Numbered from the stretch's first letter, positions 1 through 10,388 are shown. The stretch is DNA of 64,000 nt from Panonychus citri (GCF_014898815.1 NW_026515450.1:1-64000), one strand, 5' to 3'. Notes: generated by a model not told the origin, from the letters alone. A program made the numbers and translations.

Positions 1-979
1 GAAAACAATCAACTTTAATTAAACCATAAACCATTATTAATGATATAAGTGGTATGGTTAACAACCGACAACATGAACAACAGTATATTATTATATCAGA
101 AAAAAAGATTAGAGTTTTTGTTTTTTTTTTCGGTTCCTTTTCATTCATTAATGATAATAATAACATCTTCATCTTCATCTTCATCCTCATCCTTTAAGCC
201 GTAGAGATGATGGTTAATGATGATGATGAAATAAACAACTTTAAATGTTAATTTGATTCCTTTGGTCAGGTCAATAGTTTATGTTAATTGTAAACCGATA
301 AACAATGTTAACTTCATTGGAGAGAAGGTAAACTTTTGTATTATGTGTGTTGATTGTTAATTGTTGCCGGTTTTTTATATTTTCATCATGAAGATGATCA
401 TTTCCTGATGATAGATGATGACGATGATGATGATGATGGTGATGGTGATGGTGAAAAGTATCATTATAATTAACATTTCGTTTGGTTTTGTTTTTGTTTA
501 AGAAGGAAAAATAAAAAAAAAACTTTTACCTGAGTTACTTTACCTGTAGTTTTATTTGTATTATTAACTGAGAGAAGACTTTTTTATGATTTTCCATCAT
601 CATCTTCATCCTTTTATCATTATCATCCTCATCATCTTTACAACATTCACCATTTGATGATAATACCATGACCCACAACCACCCACTCTCTCACTTACTC
701 CTCGGTTCCCAATTGAATTCAAATTTTTACCTTTACATTATCGTTACTTTGATCAGATAAGACAATCTCATCATCTTAACCCTCATAAACTATCATCCTA
801 ATTATCATCATTATCATCTTAATCTTTGAGTTTTCCACTTACCCTTGAGTCGAGTTAACAATCAATTAATTGTTTGAAAAGTTATTCCATTTGCTTTGGT
901 GTTTTTACCTTTACCTTTTTCATACTTTTCGTCTTTATGATTACTGATCATTTTTTTTTCTTCTTCTATTCCTTTACAG
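1..979 (+). other. Presumed intron upstream of the FGF-like last exon
   Basis: No coding exon is visible here on either strand. The stretch is AT-rich with short ATC/GAT and GTGATG runs (about 160-195, 415-455, 595-640). It ends in a pyrimidine tract and TTTACAG just before the exon at 980, so it is best read as intron of a gene whose earlier exons lie left of the window. Confidence 0.6.
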
Positions 980-1201
980 GACAATGGTCAGTGGGATATT
1001 TCCTGCATATTCCGAGAGATCTCTAAATATAATAAATACAAATATCGCTCATTCTACAACGATAATTGGTTCCTTGGTTTCGATTATAAAGGTCGACCCA
1101 TTCGAGGGACAATAAACCGACATGAGCCCCAACGAAATGGATCTAGACGTCAACATATCGGTCAACACTGTTATGAATTTTCAAAGATTAAGATTAATTA
1201 G
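980..1201 (+). CDS. FGF-like growth factor, C-terminal exon (partial)
   Basis: This is the last coding exon of a fibroblast growth factor family ligand, a secreted signal that acts through receptor tyrosine kinases. The exon opens after a strong acceptor (TTTACAG at 973-979) and encodes 73 residues before TAG. It shows the second half of the beta-trefoil core: C-x-F-x-E at residues 9-13 of the exon, tyrosines and a serine at 16-24 where FGFs have Y-x-x-Y-x-S, then W30-F-L-G and G38-R-P-x-x-G, where FGFs carry W-Y-V-A/G-L and K-x-G-x-x-K/R-G. The tail is basic (R, Q, H rich), like the heparin-binding end of FGFs. Earlier exons with the signal peptide and first half of the trefoil are outside the window. 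Which FGF subfamily it belongs to cannot be told from this exon. The family call is firm by motif, but the sequence is diverged. Confidence 0.8.
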   Translation, partial: DNGQWDISCIFREISKYNKYKYRSFYNDNWFLGFDYKGRPIRGTINRHEPQRNGSRRQHIGQHCYEFSKIKIN

Positions 1202-1983
1202 TAAATTGGATTAAATAATTAACAACATTTTCATCCTTCTCATCATCATATCATCAAAATCATATCATCAGAACTTTTTTTTTCTCTTCACCAACAATTC
1301 AATTCCATTTTAATATTATTATTAATGCACAACGAAAAAAAAAACATTCCAACTTTTTTTGCTCTAAATTGAAAATCTCTCATTTTTTTTAATAATTATT
1401 ATTATATTGAAGACTATTTGATTATATTAATTATAAATGTATAATTGTCAATCAATCAACTGACTTTTACAACGATTATCATAACAATTTTAATATTATT
1501 TTAGTAAATAATATCAATCGGAACGAAAGTTTTTTGTTTCAATTTTATTTTCCTAAATCACTTTTGATTGTCTAACAATTTACTATGAAAATTATCTGAT
1601 CAATTTTTCCAATGAAAGCAAAACAATTGATTTGATTAAGCTTCTAGAAAATAATTGGTAATTATCATTGTTTTTAATGATTTTCAATTGATTAATTTGA
1701 TAAACTTTACTCAAGACAAAACAATAGTAATTAAACAGAAAAATCAACTAATTGAAAACAAGTTGATTGAATAATCTCAGGTAATTGATTTACCATTGAC
1801 GTTACAATTAGTTAATAAGATACTGTTTCATTATTGTTAATCATTGAGCAGAAGTTAATAATTGTTAACCAGGATGTGCTAATTTGATACAATTTATTGA
1901 TAAATTGTTTTAATCCTGGTTATTCAATGGTTTGCGTTAACAATTGATTGATTTTAATGATTATTTAAGACAAGAAATAAACA
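1202..1983. other. Intergenic, AT-rich
   Basis: This stretch separates the FGF-like gene from the first dioxygenase. It is AT-rich, with many AATTGTTAAT/CAATTAA words and no coding exon on either strand. It should contain the FGF 3' UTR and the dioxygenase promoter. Confidence 0.6.
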
Positions 1984-1992
1984 TATATAAAG
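1984..1992 (+). promoter_or_regulatory. TATA box of dioxygenase copy 1
   Basis: TATATAAAG lies 71 bases before the ATG at 2063, a spacing that allows a short 5' leader. The minus-strand sister gene has a matching TATAAAG at a similar distance from its ATG, which supports an ancestral promoter element. Confidence 0.6.
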
Positions 1993-2062
1993 CAGTGAGT
2001 TAATTGTTAGCTATCAATCAATATAATTAGTATTCAATTTTGCCTTTTCTCTGTCATTAATC

Positions 2063-2938
2063 ATGAGTGTAACTAAATTTACCTGTGTTTTATTGGCTTT
2101 CGTTGTTGGTGTTTCATTTGGTGATCCCCATCGACCAGGTAAATACTTGGATCATGACCGAACTGTGGTCAATTGTGCTAAATACAAGCGAGAGGCCAAT
2201 CAACATTCGTGCGTCCTTTCAGCTTTCAATACGGAAGGACCTTATTTCTTACCTGATGATTTAGAGAGATCTGATATTGTGGATGATCAAATTGGTGTTC
2301 CATTAGATTTGAAAATTAATCTGGTCAATTCCAATGATTGTACTCCCCTTGAAAACATGTATGTTCATATTTGGCATACAAATGCTAAGGGCAGTTACTC
2401 AGGTGTAGAAAATGCTGGTCAAGATGGTACAGGTTTCCCTGATTTGCCTGATTTCCCTGGTTTCGGTGGACCCGGCGGCCCATTTGGTCCTAATGGTCCA
2501 CAAGGACCACCACCAGGTATGGAAGATGCTGGCCCTGGAAACAGTGGTATGGGTAATTTTGGTCGACCCACTCCAACAACCAACGAAAGATTCTGTCGTG
2601 GTTACCAGGTCACCGATTCCAATGGTCAAGTTAACTTCAAGACCATTATTCCTGGTTGGTACTTTGGACGATGTCTTCATATTCATGTTGAAGTTTTCGC
2701 TAAAAATACAACCGAAATCAATGAAATCTCCTATGTTGGTCAAATCTTTTTCGATCAACAATTACCCTATCAACTTAAATTAATCGAACCTTATTCACAG
2801 AATAATCAACAACTTTTGCTCAATGATAATGATCATATTTACCTTAATCATGGCAACGAAACTTTGATTGAACTCGATTCCAAGGGTTCCGGATTCTCAA
2901 GTTCAATTACTTTGGGCTTAAATCCTGAAGCTAAATAA
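2063..2938 (+). CDS. Secreted intradiol ring-cleavage dioxygenase, copy 1
   Basis: Predicted Fe(III) intradiol dioxygenase of 291 residues, of the type that splits catechol-like rings between the two hydroxyl carbons. Residues 1-20 form a signal peptide, so it is secreted. The family core is present: TEGPYFLP (58-64), H-x-W-H-x-N-x-x-G-x-Y with Y112, R-G-Y-Q-V-T-D-x-x-G (179-188) and PGWY-x-GR-x-x-H-x-H, giving iron ligands Y112, Y200, H206 and H208. It is a single exon. An unusual Gly/Pro-rich, collagen-like insert (about 121-168) separates Y112 from the other ligands; the sister gene has a much shorter one. TATA box and AATAAA flank it well. In spider mites this family is known as laterally acquired and linked to breakdown of plant phenolics; the substrate here is inferred. 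Confident at family level. Confidence 0.93.
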   Translation: MSVTKFTCVLLAFVVGVSFGDPHRPGKYLDHDRTVVNCAKYKREANQHSCVLSAFNTEGPYFLPDDLERSDIVDDQIGVPLDLKINLVNSNDCTPLENMYVHIWHTNAKGSYSGVENAGQDGTGFPDLPDFPGFGGPGGPFGPNGPQGPPPGMEDAGPGNSGMGNFGRPTPTTNERFCRGYQVTDSNGQVNFKTIIPGWYFGRCLHIHVEVFAKNTTEINEISYVGQIFFDQQLPYQLKLIEPYSQNNQQLLLNDNDHIYLNHGNETLIELDSKGSGFSSSITLGLNPEAK

Positions 2939-2994
2939 AACTGAACAAAATGATTTCGAGAAAATCATTTACATAAATCTAACTAATTGTAAAC

Positions 2995-3000
2995 AATAAA
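2995..3000 (+). terminator. Poly(A) signal of dioxygenase copy 1
   Basis: AATAAA lies 57 bases after the stop codon and is the likely cleavage signal. A second AATAAA (2934-2939) overlaps the TAA stop itself. Confidence 0.5.
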
Positions 3001-4199
3001 CTTTAATTTCTTTCAACACTTAATCGCTAATCAAATTGCTGCCTTGAAAATACTCCTTGAGTACTAGTATATATAATATAAATTGATTAGTACACTTTTG
3101 ATTACAATTAATTTCGGGCAATACATAATTATAGATATTTCCATCAAGCTAAATCAGATTAGTTTATAACAATTAAAAATGATAATTAGTGGATGCTAAC
3201 AATGAGTACACTGTTATAATTGGATCAATTTTATCGACAATTAATTGTTATTGATTGATACCTGATTTACATAAATAAGAGGCAACAACAATCAATACAT
3301 ATGATAACCTAATTAATTTAATCATCACATTGTTTGATTAGCTTAACTATTAATGTTAAGAGATGAGGACAATTAATGTCGCCCCTGACAATTGAGATGA
3401 TTTTGATGATTAACTGATTGAGAATATGATTGAATATTATTATTATTATACTTTCAATGTGAACTAAATTGTTATCAATTTTTCAACAATTAATTAGCCC
3501 AAAAATTAACAAATTGATAAAATTATTAATAAAATTCAAGTTTGAAAAAATTAACCAAATCAATCAAACAATAAACTTGAATCTATTAATATTTAATCAT
3601 CCAAAAGTTTGGCTCCAATTTAAGGTTAATTGTGATCTATCTGTTTAATTATCAGCTCTGTAATTAATGTAATATGATGCAAGCAATTAATTGTGGTTTC
3701 ACTTCAAATTGTTGATTCAATGTCAAAGTATTTACTCCCAATTTAATCTTAATGATCAGATCATGATTATGATTAATCTTGATTTAATTGTGTAACTTCA
3801 ATTGTTAACAAATTGTGTGCGTAATTGTTTCAAACAATTATGATTACCTTTGTTCAGTTGACATAAACATTATTGTGATTAACTGATTATTGGTTTGATT
3901 GTAAGACCTCAAGTTTTGTGATCAAAACAATTAATTTATTTTTTTGCTTCACCAGTAATTAAACTATAATTTCAATTCTAAATTAAATTAATTGCTACCT
4001 GTCGATACTTCAATTTGACAATTAAATTTGATAGTAAATTATTACTAATCATGAGTTTATGTTGATTCTTAATCATAACAATTGACCAGATTGATTGGCC
4101 ACAAAAGTGAAAATCAAATTACAATTAAAAGTATTGAATGAATTGAGAAAAGTAAATCAATTAATATGATGAATAATTAAAAGTAATCTTTTGATTTAG
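3001..4199. other. Intergenic between the convergent dioxygenase genes
   Basis: AT-rich spacer dense in CAATTAA/TTAATTG words. I see no exon, RNA gene or mobile element in it. Confidence 0.55.
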
Positions 4200-4205
4200 T
4201 TTATT
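4200..4205 (-). terminator. Possible poly(A) signal of dioxygenase copy 2
   Basis: TTTATT on the plus strand reads AATAAA on the minus strand, about 115 bases beyond the ancestral stop of copy 2 (4319-4321). Confidence 0.4.
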
Positions 4206-4318
4206 ATTAGTGTTTGAAAGTTTTACAAATATAATAAAATCCCGGTTTTTGGAGATTATATCAAGTTAATTGTTATGATGGATTAGGATTTGATTGGATT
4301 AGTATTGGAATTGAGAAT

Positions 4319-5127
4319 CTATTTCAAAGTATTTGGATCAATACCCAAAGTGATTGAGCTTCTGAAATTATTTCCACGGGTAATTAGATCTAGAATTGTT
4401 TCATTTCCATGATTAATGTAAATACCATCGTTTTCATTAACAACTAAAAATTGATTGTTCTGTGAATAAGGTTCAACCAATTTAAGTTCATAGGGTAATT
4501 CACGGTGAAAGAAAAGCTGACCAACATATAGTAGGTCACTTCGGAGGTTGTATCTTGAGGATAAACTTCAACATGAACATGTAAACATCGACCAGTATAC
4601 CAACCGGGCATAATTGTCCTGAAATGAACTTTACCATTGGCATCGGTCACTTGATAACCTCGACCGAATCGTGACTTATTGATTGGAGTTGGTCGACCTC
4701 GAGGAAACCCTGGATTACCTGGTCCTCCATGGTCAAGTTTGTCCAAATTTTTCGACCCCTCACCAGTTTGATCACCATTATCTACTCCTGAATACATTCC
4801 CATGGCATTTGCATGCCAAATGTGAACATACATGTTACTTAATGGATTACAATCATTGGAATTAACTAATTGGATTGTTAAATTGAATGGAATACCAATT
4901 TGATCATCAGCTAAATCAGATCGTTCTAAATCATCAGGTAAGAAATAAGGTCCTTCCGTGTTGAAAGCTGAAAGGACGCACGAATGTTGATTGGCCTCTC
5001 GCTTGTATTTAGCACAATTGACCACTGTCCGGTCGTGGGCCAAGTATTTACCTGGACGATCATGATGATCACCAAATGAAACACCAACAAAAGCCAATAA
5101 AACACAGGAAAATACTAATTGAAACAT
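4319..5127 (-). pseudogene. Intradiol dioxygenase copy 2 with a C-terminal frameshift
   Basis: Close paralogue of the gene at 2063, on the opposite strand. The ATG at 5127-5125 matches the start of copy 1; an in-frame ATG further upstream is probably leader. It keeps the signal peptide (about 1-19), TEGPYFLP, and all four iron ligands (Y112, Y177, H183, H185 in its own numbering), but the Gly/Pro insert is short. Near 4526-4532 it has five extra bases (TATAT-like) relative to copy 1. The frame shifts after about residue 200, so the ORF ends early at 4444 with unrelated residues. The other frame continues the family sequence (Y-x-L-K-L-x-E-P-Y-S-Q-N-N-Q ... S-S-I-T-L-G) to a stop at 4319. So it is either a recent pseudogene, an active enzyme with an altered tail, or an assembly slip in a TA run. 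The catalytic core lies entirely before the break. Confidence 0.85.
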
Positions 5128-5187
5128 AATTAACTTTGTTTCCTCTTGGATGAAAGGTTGACAATTTAAATGTATTAACAATTGACA

Positions 5188-5194
5188 CTTTATA
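5188..5194 (-). promoter_or_regulatory. TATA box of dioxygenase copy 2
   Basis: TATAAAG on the minus strand lies 60 bases before the ATG at 5127, parallel to copy 1. A second TATATAAG lies further upstream (5252-5259). Confidence 0.45.
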
Positions 5195-5259
5195 ATCAAT
5201 TCAACTTGTTGATTAGTCTATTAATTAACTTGATCAATGATTTTGCTCATTCTTATATA

Positions 5260-6289
5260 TTCATTTAAATGTATCAATTAGCACTATAAAATCAGTACAC
5301 AATTTGTTATGATAATCAATCTAAATTAAATAACAATCAGTTGTGACAATTAATCTATAAACGAATCAATCTCTTTAATTAGTCTAAATTTCATTGAATA
5401 ATAATTTAACAATTATCTTCATCTTATCATATTTTCAATGTCTCTTCAGATTAAATTGTATTAATTGTATTTGGTATTGTTCATTATTAATTTTATCAAA
5501 TTAATCTTGGATTAATTGTTGATTAATTAATTACGTTGCTGGTGTTTTTTCATCTATTATGTATCGTTAGTTAATTGTTGTTTACGTAAATTAAATTTAC
5601 ATTACCTCTTAATCAGTTGGCATGTTTGTCTAAATTATGATCCCTCACATTGAGATTAAATTATAAAACAATGGTGAAGAAATTGTTTAATTTTGATAAA
5701 GTTAATTGTTGAATATTAATTAATCTTGTTTCTCATTAAAAGTTAACCCAAAGACAATTATTAAAAGTTACTCAATGATTTTATTGCACTGATTAAGTTA
5801 ATTTCATGTCCTATTAACTAAATTAACATAATCATTTGTTGACCATTCAAACTAATTGTTGTTGTTGTTTCGTTAATTGCATTAAGATCAATTAGAATTA
5901 TTTTTATCATTGGTCAACATGAATATCTTGAGTTAATCAATAAATCACTAGCTCAATTAAAAAGTAACAATCAGTTATTTAAGTAGGTTGTTTTTGATTA
6001 GTTACTAATCAATAACAATCAGATATTATTTGGGCTTCATTTGTTTGGTAAAACATTTGAAATGTTCAAAAATGGATAATGATTAGTGTTAATCATTACA
6101 GTTACATCTTAAATTGTTGTATTTCTCACCCAACAATCTATCAATCAGGTAAATATTATATTATAATTAATGTTTAAAAGTGATTTTTTACCAAATTGAA
6201 AGGGGAAAATTGGTGTTTACAGTGTTGAATGTTTGTAGTTTGATTGCTGTTTAATTATGTAAACAATTAAATGGAAACATTTTGTTAAC
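5260..6289. other. Intergenic, AT-rich
   Basis: This lies between dioxygenase copy 2 and the 3' end of STAM. It is dense in TTAATTGTT/CAATTAA words. I see no coding exon or RNA gene. Confidence 0.55.
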
Positions 6290-6348
6290 TTATTGTTGGA
6301 ATTCATATTGATTAAAGCCTTGTGAAAAATATTGATTCTCATTGTAAT

Positions 6349-7279
6349 TCAAATTGTTTGACTGAACAGGAGGAGGGGGACCCATTTGATTGGAGCATAA
6401 TCTTCACCAGTCATTGGGATGTTTGTGTTGACAGCATTTGAAGCCATCATTACATGTGGAGGATAAGGGTTGGTTGAAGGGTGGAGATGGTGTTGAGATT
6501 GAGGCTGGTGGGGAATCATTGCAATCGATTGTGGGTGAGGTGTGTGAGACTGTGGAGGATGAGCTAATTGTTGGGGTTGAGGTTGAGGTTGAGGAAGAGA
6601 CTGTGGTTGTTGTGGTTGATAGAGAACTGGTCCAGTTTGGTATGTTGGTTGACCTCCTCCTCCTGGTGGCATATAATTTGCTGAGTAGTGACCACTGGCT
6701 ACTGCTAATGGATAAGTATCTTTCATCAGTGAGTGATACATTTTTAAGGCTTCAGTTAATTGTGAATTAACTCCGATTAGGGCTGCGTGTTTTTTGTCAA
6801 TCTTTTCAAGCTCCTGGTCAATCATTACATTCATTTGCATACATTGCTCTGGAAAACAAGAAAGAGAAAGAGAGTGATAAGGAAAATAAAAATCAATCAG
6901 TTAATCAGTAAATCCAATTAAATCAGTATAGGGTGAAGGGGAAAAACTAATCCCCGACAATTTATCAATCTTTTAGGTGTAATCATGGTTACTATTAATA
7001 CCTTCTAATTGAATCAATTCCTCTGTATCTACCATTTCTCCGGTTGGATCGGCTTCAAGCAAAAGATTTAACAATCTATCAATTTTTTCAGCATCGATTT
7101 CAACTTGTTGCGGTTCCCGTTCAAGAGTTTTGACCTTAACCGTCTCATTGAATTGGACGGTCTTTTTTTCACTTGATTTAACTAAAAGAAAAGTAAACAA
7201 TTGTAACAATAAATTAATTAGTAAATGACACAGATAAATATGAATAAATTTGCATCAGCAATTGAGCTGATTGTTGATC

Positions 7280-7318
<39 letters not shown>

Positions 7319-8654
7319 AATCATTTTGATTATGCGACAATCAACCTACATTGCTCTGGTTCATTCAGATCGGTGGTGACAAAATTTGCCGGAAAAAGAC
7401 CTTCGCCTCTGTGATTTGATCCTTTCCACCAATTGGGATCACTATGGAAGATTAAAAAGAAGAGAAGAAGAAAAAATAATAAAGAAATCAGTTGATTAGA
7501 TTGATTAGATTAAGATTTAAGTAGAGAATTAGAGAGGAAGAAAAAAAAATCTCTATTAGAATAATTTGAAATGTTCTTACAAAGTCAATTAATCATTAGT
7601 TTTATCATTAACAATAATCTGCCATTAATTGAATCAATTGATAGTTTAACCATCAATGTAATTTACTCATAGCTAATCATTTGTTAGTTGACATTAAAAA
7701 TAATCTTAACATGAGTCATATATTGACAGCCTATTCTGTCAACATTATTATTGATATTCAGTTAAATTGTTGACAGATTATTTAGACGTTTAATTTTCGT
7801 ATTTACCTATCATCTAGCACCAGAATGATTTCTTTTGATTTAAAAGTTAATTCATTATCTTCAGCAGCTTCGAAATCATATAGAGCTCGTACTTTATATG
7901 GTTCTTTAACTTTGACACCAGAAGATGAGGTTGTATCATTGAGAGATAATGATGACATTGTATCGATAAATTTTGGGTACAATGTACTGTTGGTGTTTGT
8001 ATTGTTTGGATTGATGATTGAATTGGTATTACTATTATTACTAATTGTAATGGATGACTTGTAATTGTTGGTTGACGAGGAATATGATTTAGATGATTTA
8101 GTTTCCTTTAAGGACAATTCAATTGCTTTGGCAATATCTTCCTCTTCTTGATTACTGGTTACAATATTGGGATCGGTTGGTAGTGAGGCCATTGATCGTC
8201 TTGGTGGATCTGATGAGGTAAATTCAACACCTTCCGCTCTCATCTTATTGTATAGGGAAGGAATTAAACTCAATTGTGGATCACTTTTAAATTCTTGTTC
8301 AGCCCATTTTTTGATTAAACTCCTTAGCTTTTCACTCACTTTTGGATGGCCTTTGGTGAGGATTTTTTTAATCTCACTTTCAAAGTCTCGAGAGCAAACT
8401 TCTAGGTGAAATTTTTTACCACAATTAGAGACACACGCATCTAATAGGGTTAATGTTAACATTTGTACATGTGGAATTGGATTGTTTAATCTTTTTGTTA
8501 TTGAACGAAGACAATCTTTTGGTCCAGTTGATTCTGTGGTCACTTTATCACAAATGTCCATTATCAAAGCCCAATCTTCACTTGTCTTACATTCATCTGT
8601 TACCTTTTCAACCGCTGGATCAAAAGTAGATGAATTGCCGAATAGTTTTTGCAT
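6349..8654 (-). CDS. STAM: STAM, signal-transducing adaptor molecule (ESCRT-0 subunit)
   Basis: STAM pairs with HRS/HGS in ESCRT-0 on early endosomes and sorts ubiquitinated receptors to lysosomes. Coding exons on the minus strand are 8654-7807, 7441-7350, 7181-7002 and 6848-6349, all with GT-AG borders and matching phases, giving 539 residues. Domains in order: VHS (about 9-142, with GPKDCLRSI and HLEVCSRDFESE), ubiquitin-interacting motif (EEEDIAKAIELSLKE, about 169-184), SH3 (about 253-310, ALYDFEAAEDNELTF and DPNWWKG), the EKKTVQF segment, a coiled-coil/GAT-like region, then a Gln/Pro-rich tail. The ATG at 8654 matches the usual start (M-x-x-F-G). Just upstream is an acceptor (TTATCCTTAG), so there is a 5' exon. 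The tail appears frameshifted near 6383-6392: the adjacent frame runs on as a Pro/Asn/Gln-rich tail to a TAA at 6290. Confidence 0.92.
7282..7316. repeat. (GA)n microsatellite in a STAM intron
   Basis: An uninterrupted GA dinucleotide run of about 35 bases in the intron between the second and third listed STAM exons. Confidence 0.95.
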
Positions 8655-8936
8655 CTTTCTAAGGATAAAAGTAAAAACAAGATAATACAATTAAGACAGA
8701 AACAATTAATTCAATTACAAAATCACCGAACAAAAAAAGGTTAAGATTAAAAAGCTTCAAGAATAAAAGTAAACAAAAATAAAAGAGAAAATCATTTTAA
8801 CTAATTTGTAGTTCGATAGATGGAGCCACTGAACAATTTTGTTGCTTCTTTTGAATTTTAATTTCGTTAAAGTTAATTCAATAAACTTAATTGTCATTAA
8901 TTGTTATTGTTGGAAGAAAACTAATGCTTTTCTTTA

Positions 8937-9282
8937 TGAAACTAATTTAGGGTTTAATTATGCAAACAAATGATTAACTAGATGATTAATTGGAAAATTT
9001 TCATAACCATAGATGTTACTTTTTTTTGCAGGTTAACTTTTTGACTAATACAGTTAAACCTTTCATAGTTTGAACTTTTTGATTGCTACCATCCAAATAT
9101 TAAAAAAATTAGAATTTAACATATGACAAAAGTAATTAGTCAATTGTTCAGGTTGATTGTTCGAAAAAAAACAGCTTTTTAATGAGAGAGATGATAACAT
9201 AGGCAATGTTTTAAAAACAAAGTACATATCACTAATTAGTAGATTAATTATCATTTGAAAATTTGATTATGATCAGAGTTGT
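8937..9282. repeat. Local duplication, copy A
   Basis: This block matches 9698-9907 and then 10389-10455 in the same order. Shared words include GGGTTTAATTATG, GGAAAATTTT, TTACTTTTTTTTGCA, AAAGTAATTAGT and ACATATCACTAATTAG, ending at GATTATGATCAGAGTTGTA. Many substitutions separate the copies, so the duplication is not recent. It lies upstream of the STAM ATG, inside the possible first intron. Confidence 0.75.
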
Positions 9283-9296
9283 ATTTTTTAGATTAT

Positions 9297-9377
9297 GGCA
9301 GCGATTAGATTCGAACCTGCGTCATTTCTGATCGGTGTTCAAAAAACCAGCGCTTTAGATCGTGCGGCCACACTAAC
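9297..9377 (-). pseudogene. tRNA-Leu pseudogene (or tRNA-derived SINE head)
   Basis: On the minus strand this 81-base segment resembles eukaryotic tRNA-Leu with a UAG/AAG anticodon. It has the A-box-like TGGCCGCACGATCTAAAGCG and GCTGG start of the anticodon arm, an extra-arm-sized variable region, a B box GGTTCGAATC and a 3' end CGCTGCCA. It is decayed. The acceptor stem has a mismatch, the T stem (GCAGG against CTAAT) barely pairs, the anticodon stem is broken, and the loop reads TTT where leucine anticodons are expected. It lies 14 bases beyond duplication copy A and is missing from copy B. No introns or tRNA neighbours are seen. Confidence 0.7.
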
Positions 9378-9517
9378 ACGAGGAATAACATTGGGTTAAT
9401 TTTTTATACAAATTATCTAGAGGATTGTCTGAACCTGAAAGAAGAGAATAACTTGCCGAAGAAAAAATTGAATGACTTAGATGATCATCTAACCTTTACC
9501 CTCGAACAATACCTTAC

Positions 9518-9561
9518 CTGATCATGAAACCTGCACCAACATATTCTTCCGTTTTTGACAT
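9518..9561 (-). CDS. Candidate upstream first exon of STAM
   Basis: An ATG in good context (AAAAAAATGTC at 9561) opens 14 codons followed by AG|GTAAGG, a strong donor at 9517. Joining it to the acceptor before the STAM exon (exon start about 8658, AAAGATG) is in frame. It would add a short N-terminal extension ahead of the usual STAM start. STAM proteins of other animals start near the VHS domain, so the conserved product may begin at 8654. The exon could also join a nearer acceptor (CTTTCAG before about 9434), which gives only a 21-residue ORF. Confidence 0.35.
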
Positions 9562-9697
9562 TTTTTTTAATTATTCCGTACAATTTAGTCTGACTGAGGA
9601 AAGTGGACCAGAAAATGATAACCACCATTAGATGGTTGTCCAAATCGGCTTAATGATGATGCTTATAAAATAATTATAATTAAATTAAATAAATACA

Positions 9698-9907
9698 TGA
9701 AACTAATTAGGGTTTAATTATGAAACTATTGATTAGATAGATATTGATAGCTAGATAATTGGAAAATTTTTATTTTTTAACTATAGATATTACTTTTTTT
9801 TGCAAATTAACTTTTCATTAATATTACAAAAGTAATTAGTTAATTGTTCAAGTTCATTGTTAGAAAAACAAAAAGGTCTTTGATGTGAGATGATAGGTAA
9901 TGTTTTT
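9698..9907. repeat. Local duplication, copy B part 1
   Basis: Corresponds to about 8937-9210 of copy A, in the same orientation and with many substitutions and small deletions. Confidence 0.7.
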
Positions 9908-10388
9908 ATAAGAAAAAAATCAATCCTGATTCATAGTTTGATCATCAAAAAAAGGTTATAATCAATTAAATAGGTGATTAGTAAAGTTGGTTGTTTTTTT
10001 TCTTAATTATCTTCAAAATGGTAATCGACTAATTTAGTAAATGTTGGGTTTTAGTTGTTTTTTTGCTTTGTTGTTTATCAATGGAAACGATGAAAACAGA
10101 TACAAATGAGGTTTAGTGTGAGAATACAATTTAGTTTCATCTACACCAACAATATTTATATTGTTGGAAAAGTTTGGTGGGGAATGGAAGAGGATGAATC
10201 CTTTTGATATTAACTTAATTGTTTTTATCCATGTTGGTTAATTTGATTGCATTTCAAGGTGAAAATTGAGAAGATGAAATTAATTTGTTTGTTCACGATG
10301 GAGGGTCAAAAAAAAGTAGTAGAAGAGGTTTCAACTTTTGTTTTCAAAATAAAACTGAAAAATATAAAGTCGGAGGCTTTTTTGTTTG
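9908..10388. other. Segment splitting duplication copy B
   Basis: About 480 bases lie between the two parts of copy B with no counterpart in copy A. No ORF or clear terminal repeats are visible. It holds a perfect 22-base inverted repeat (10146-10167, CCAACAATAT and its complement). It may be an insertion in copy B or a deletion in copy A. Confidence 0.5.

Noticed and set aside
9297..9377. Functional tRNA gene
   Set aside because: T stem and anticodon stem do not pair properly and the anticodon is not a leucine one, so it is called a pseudogene.
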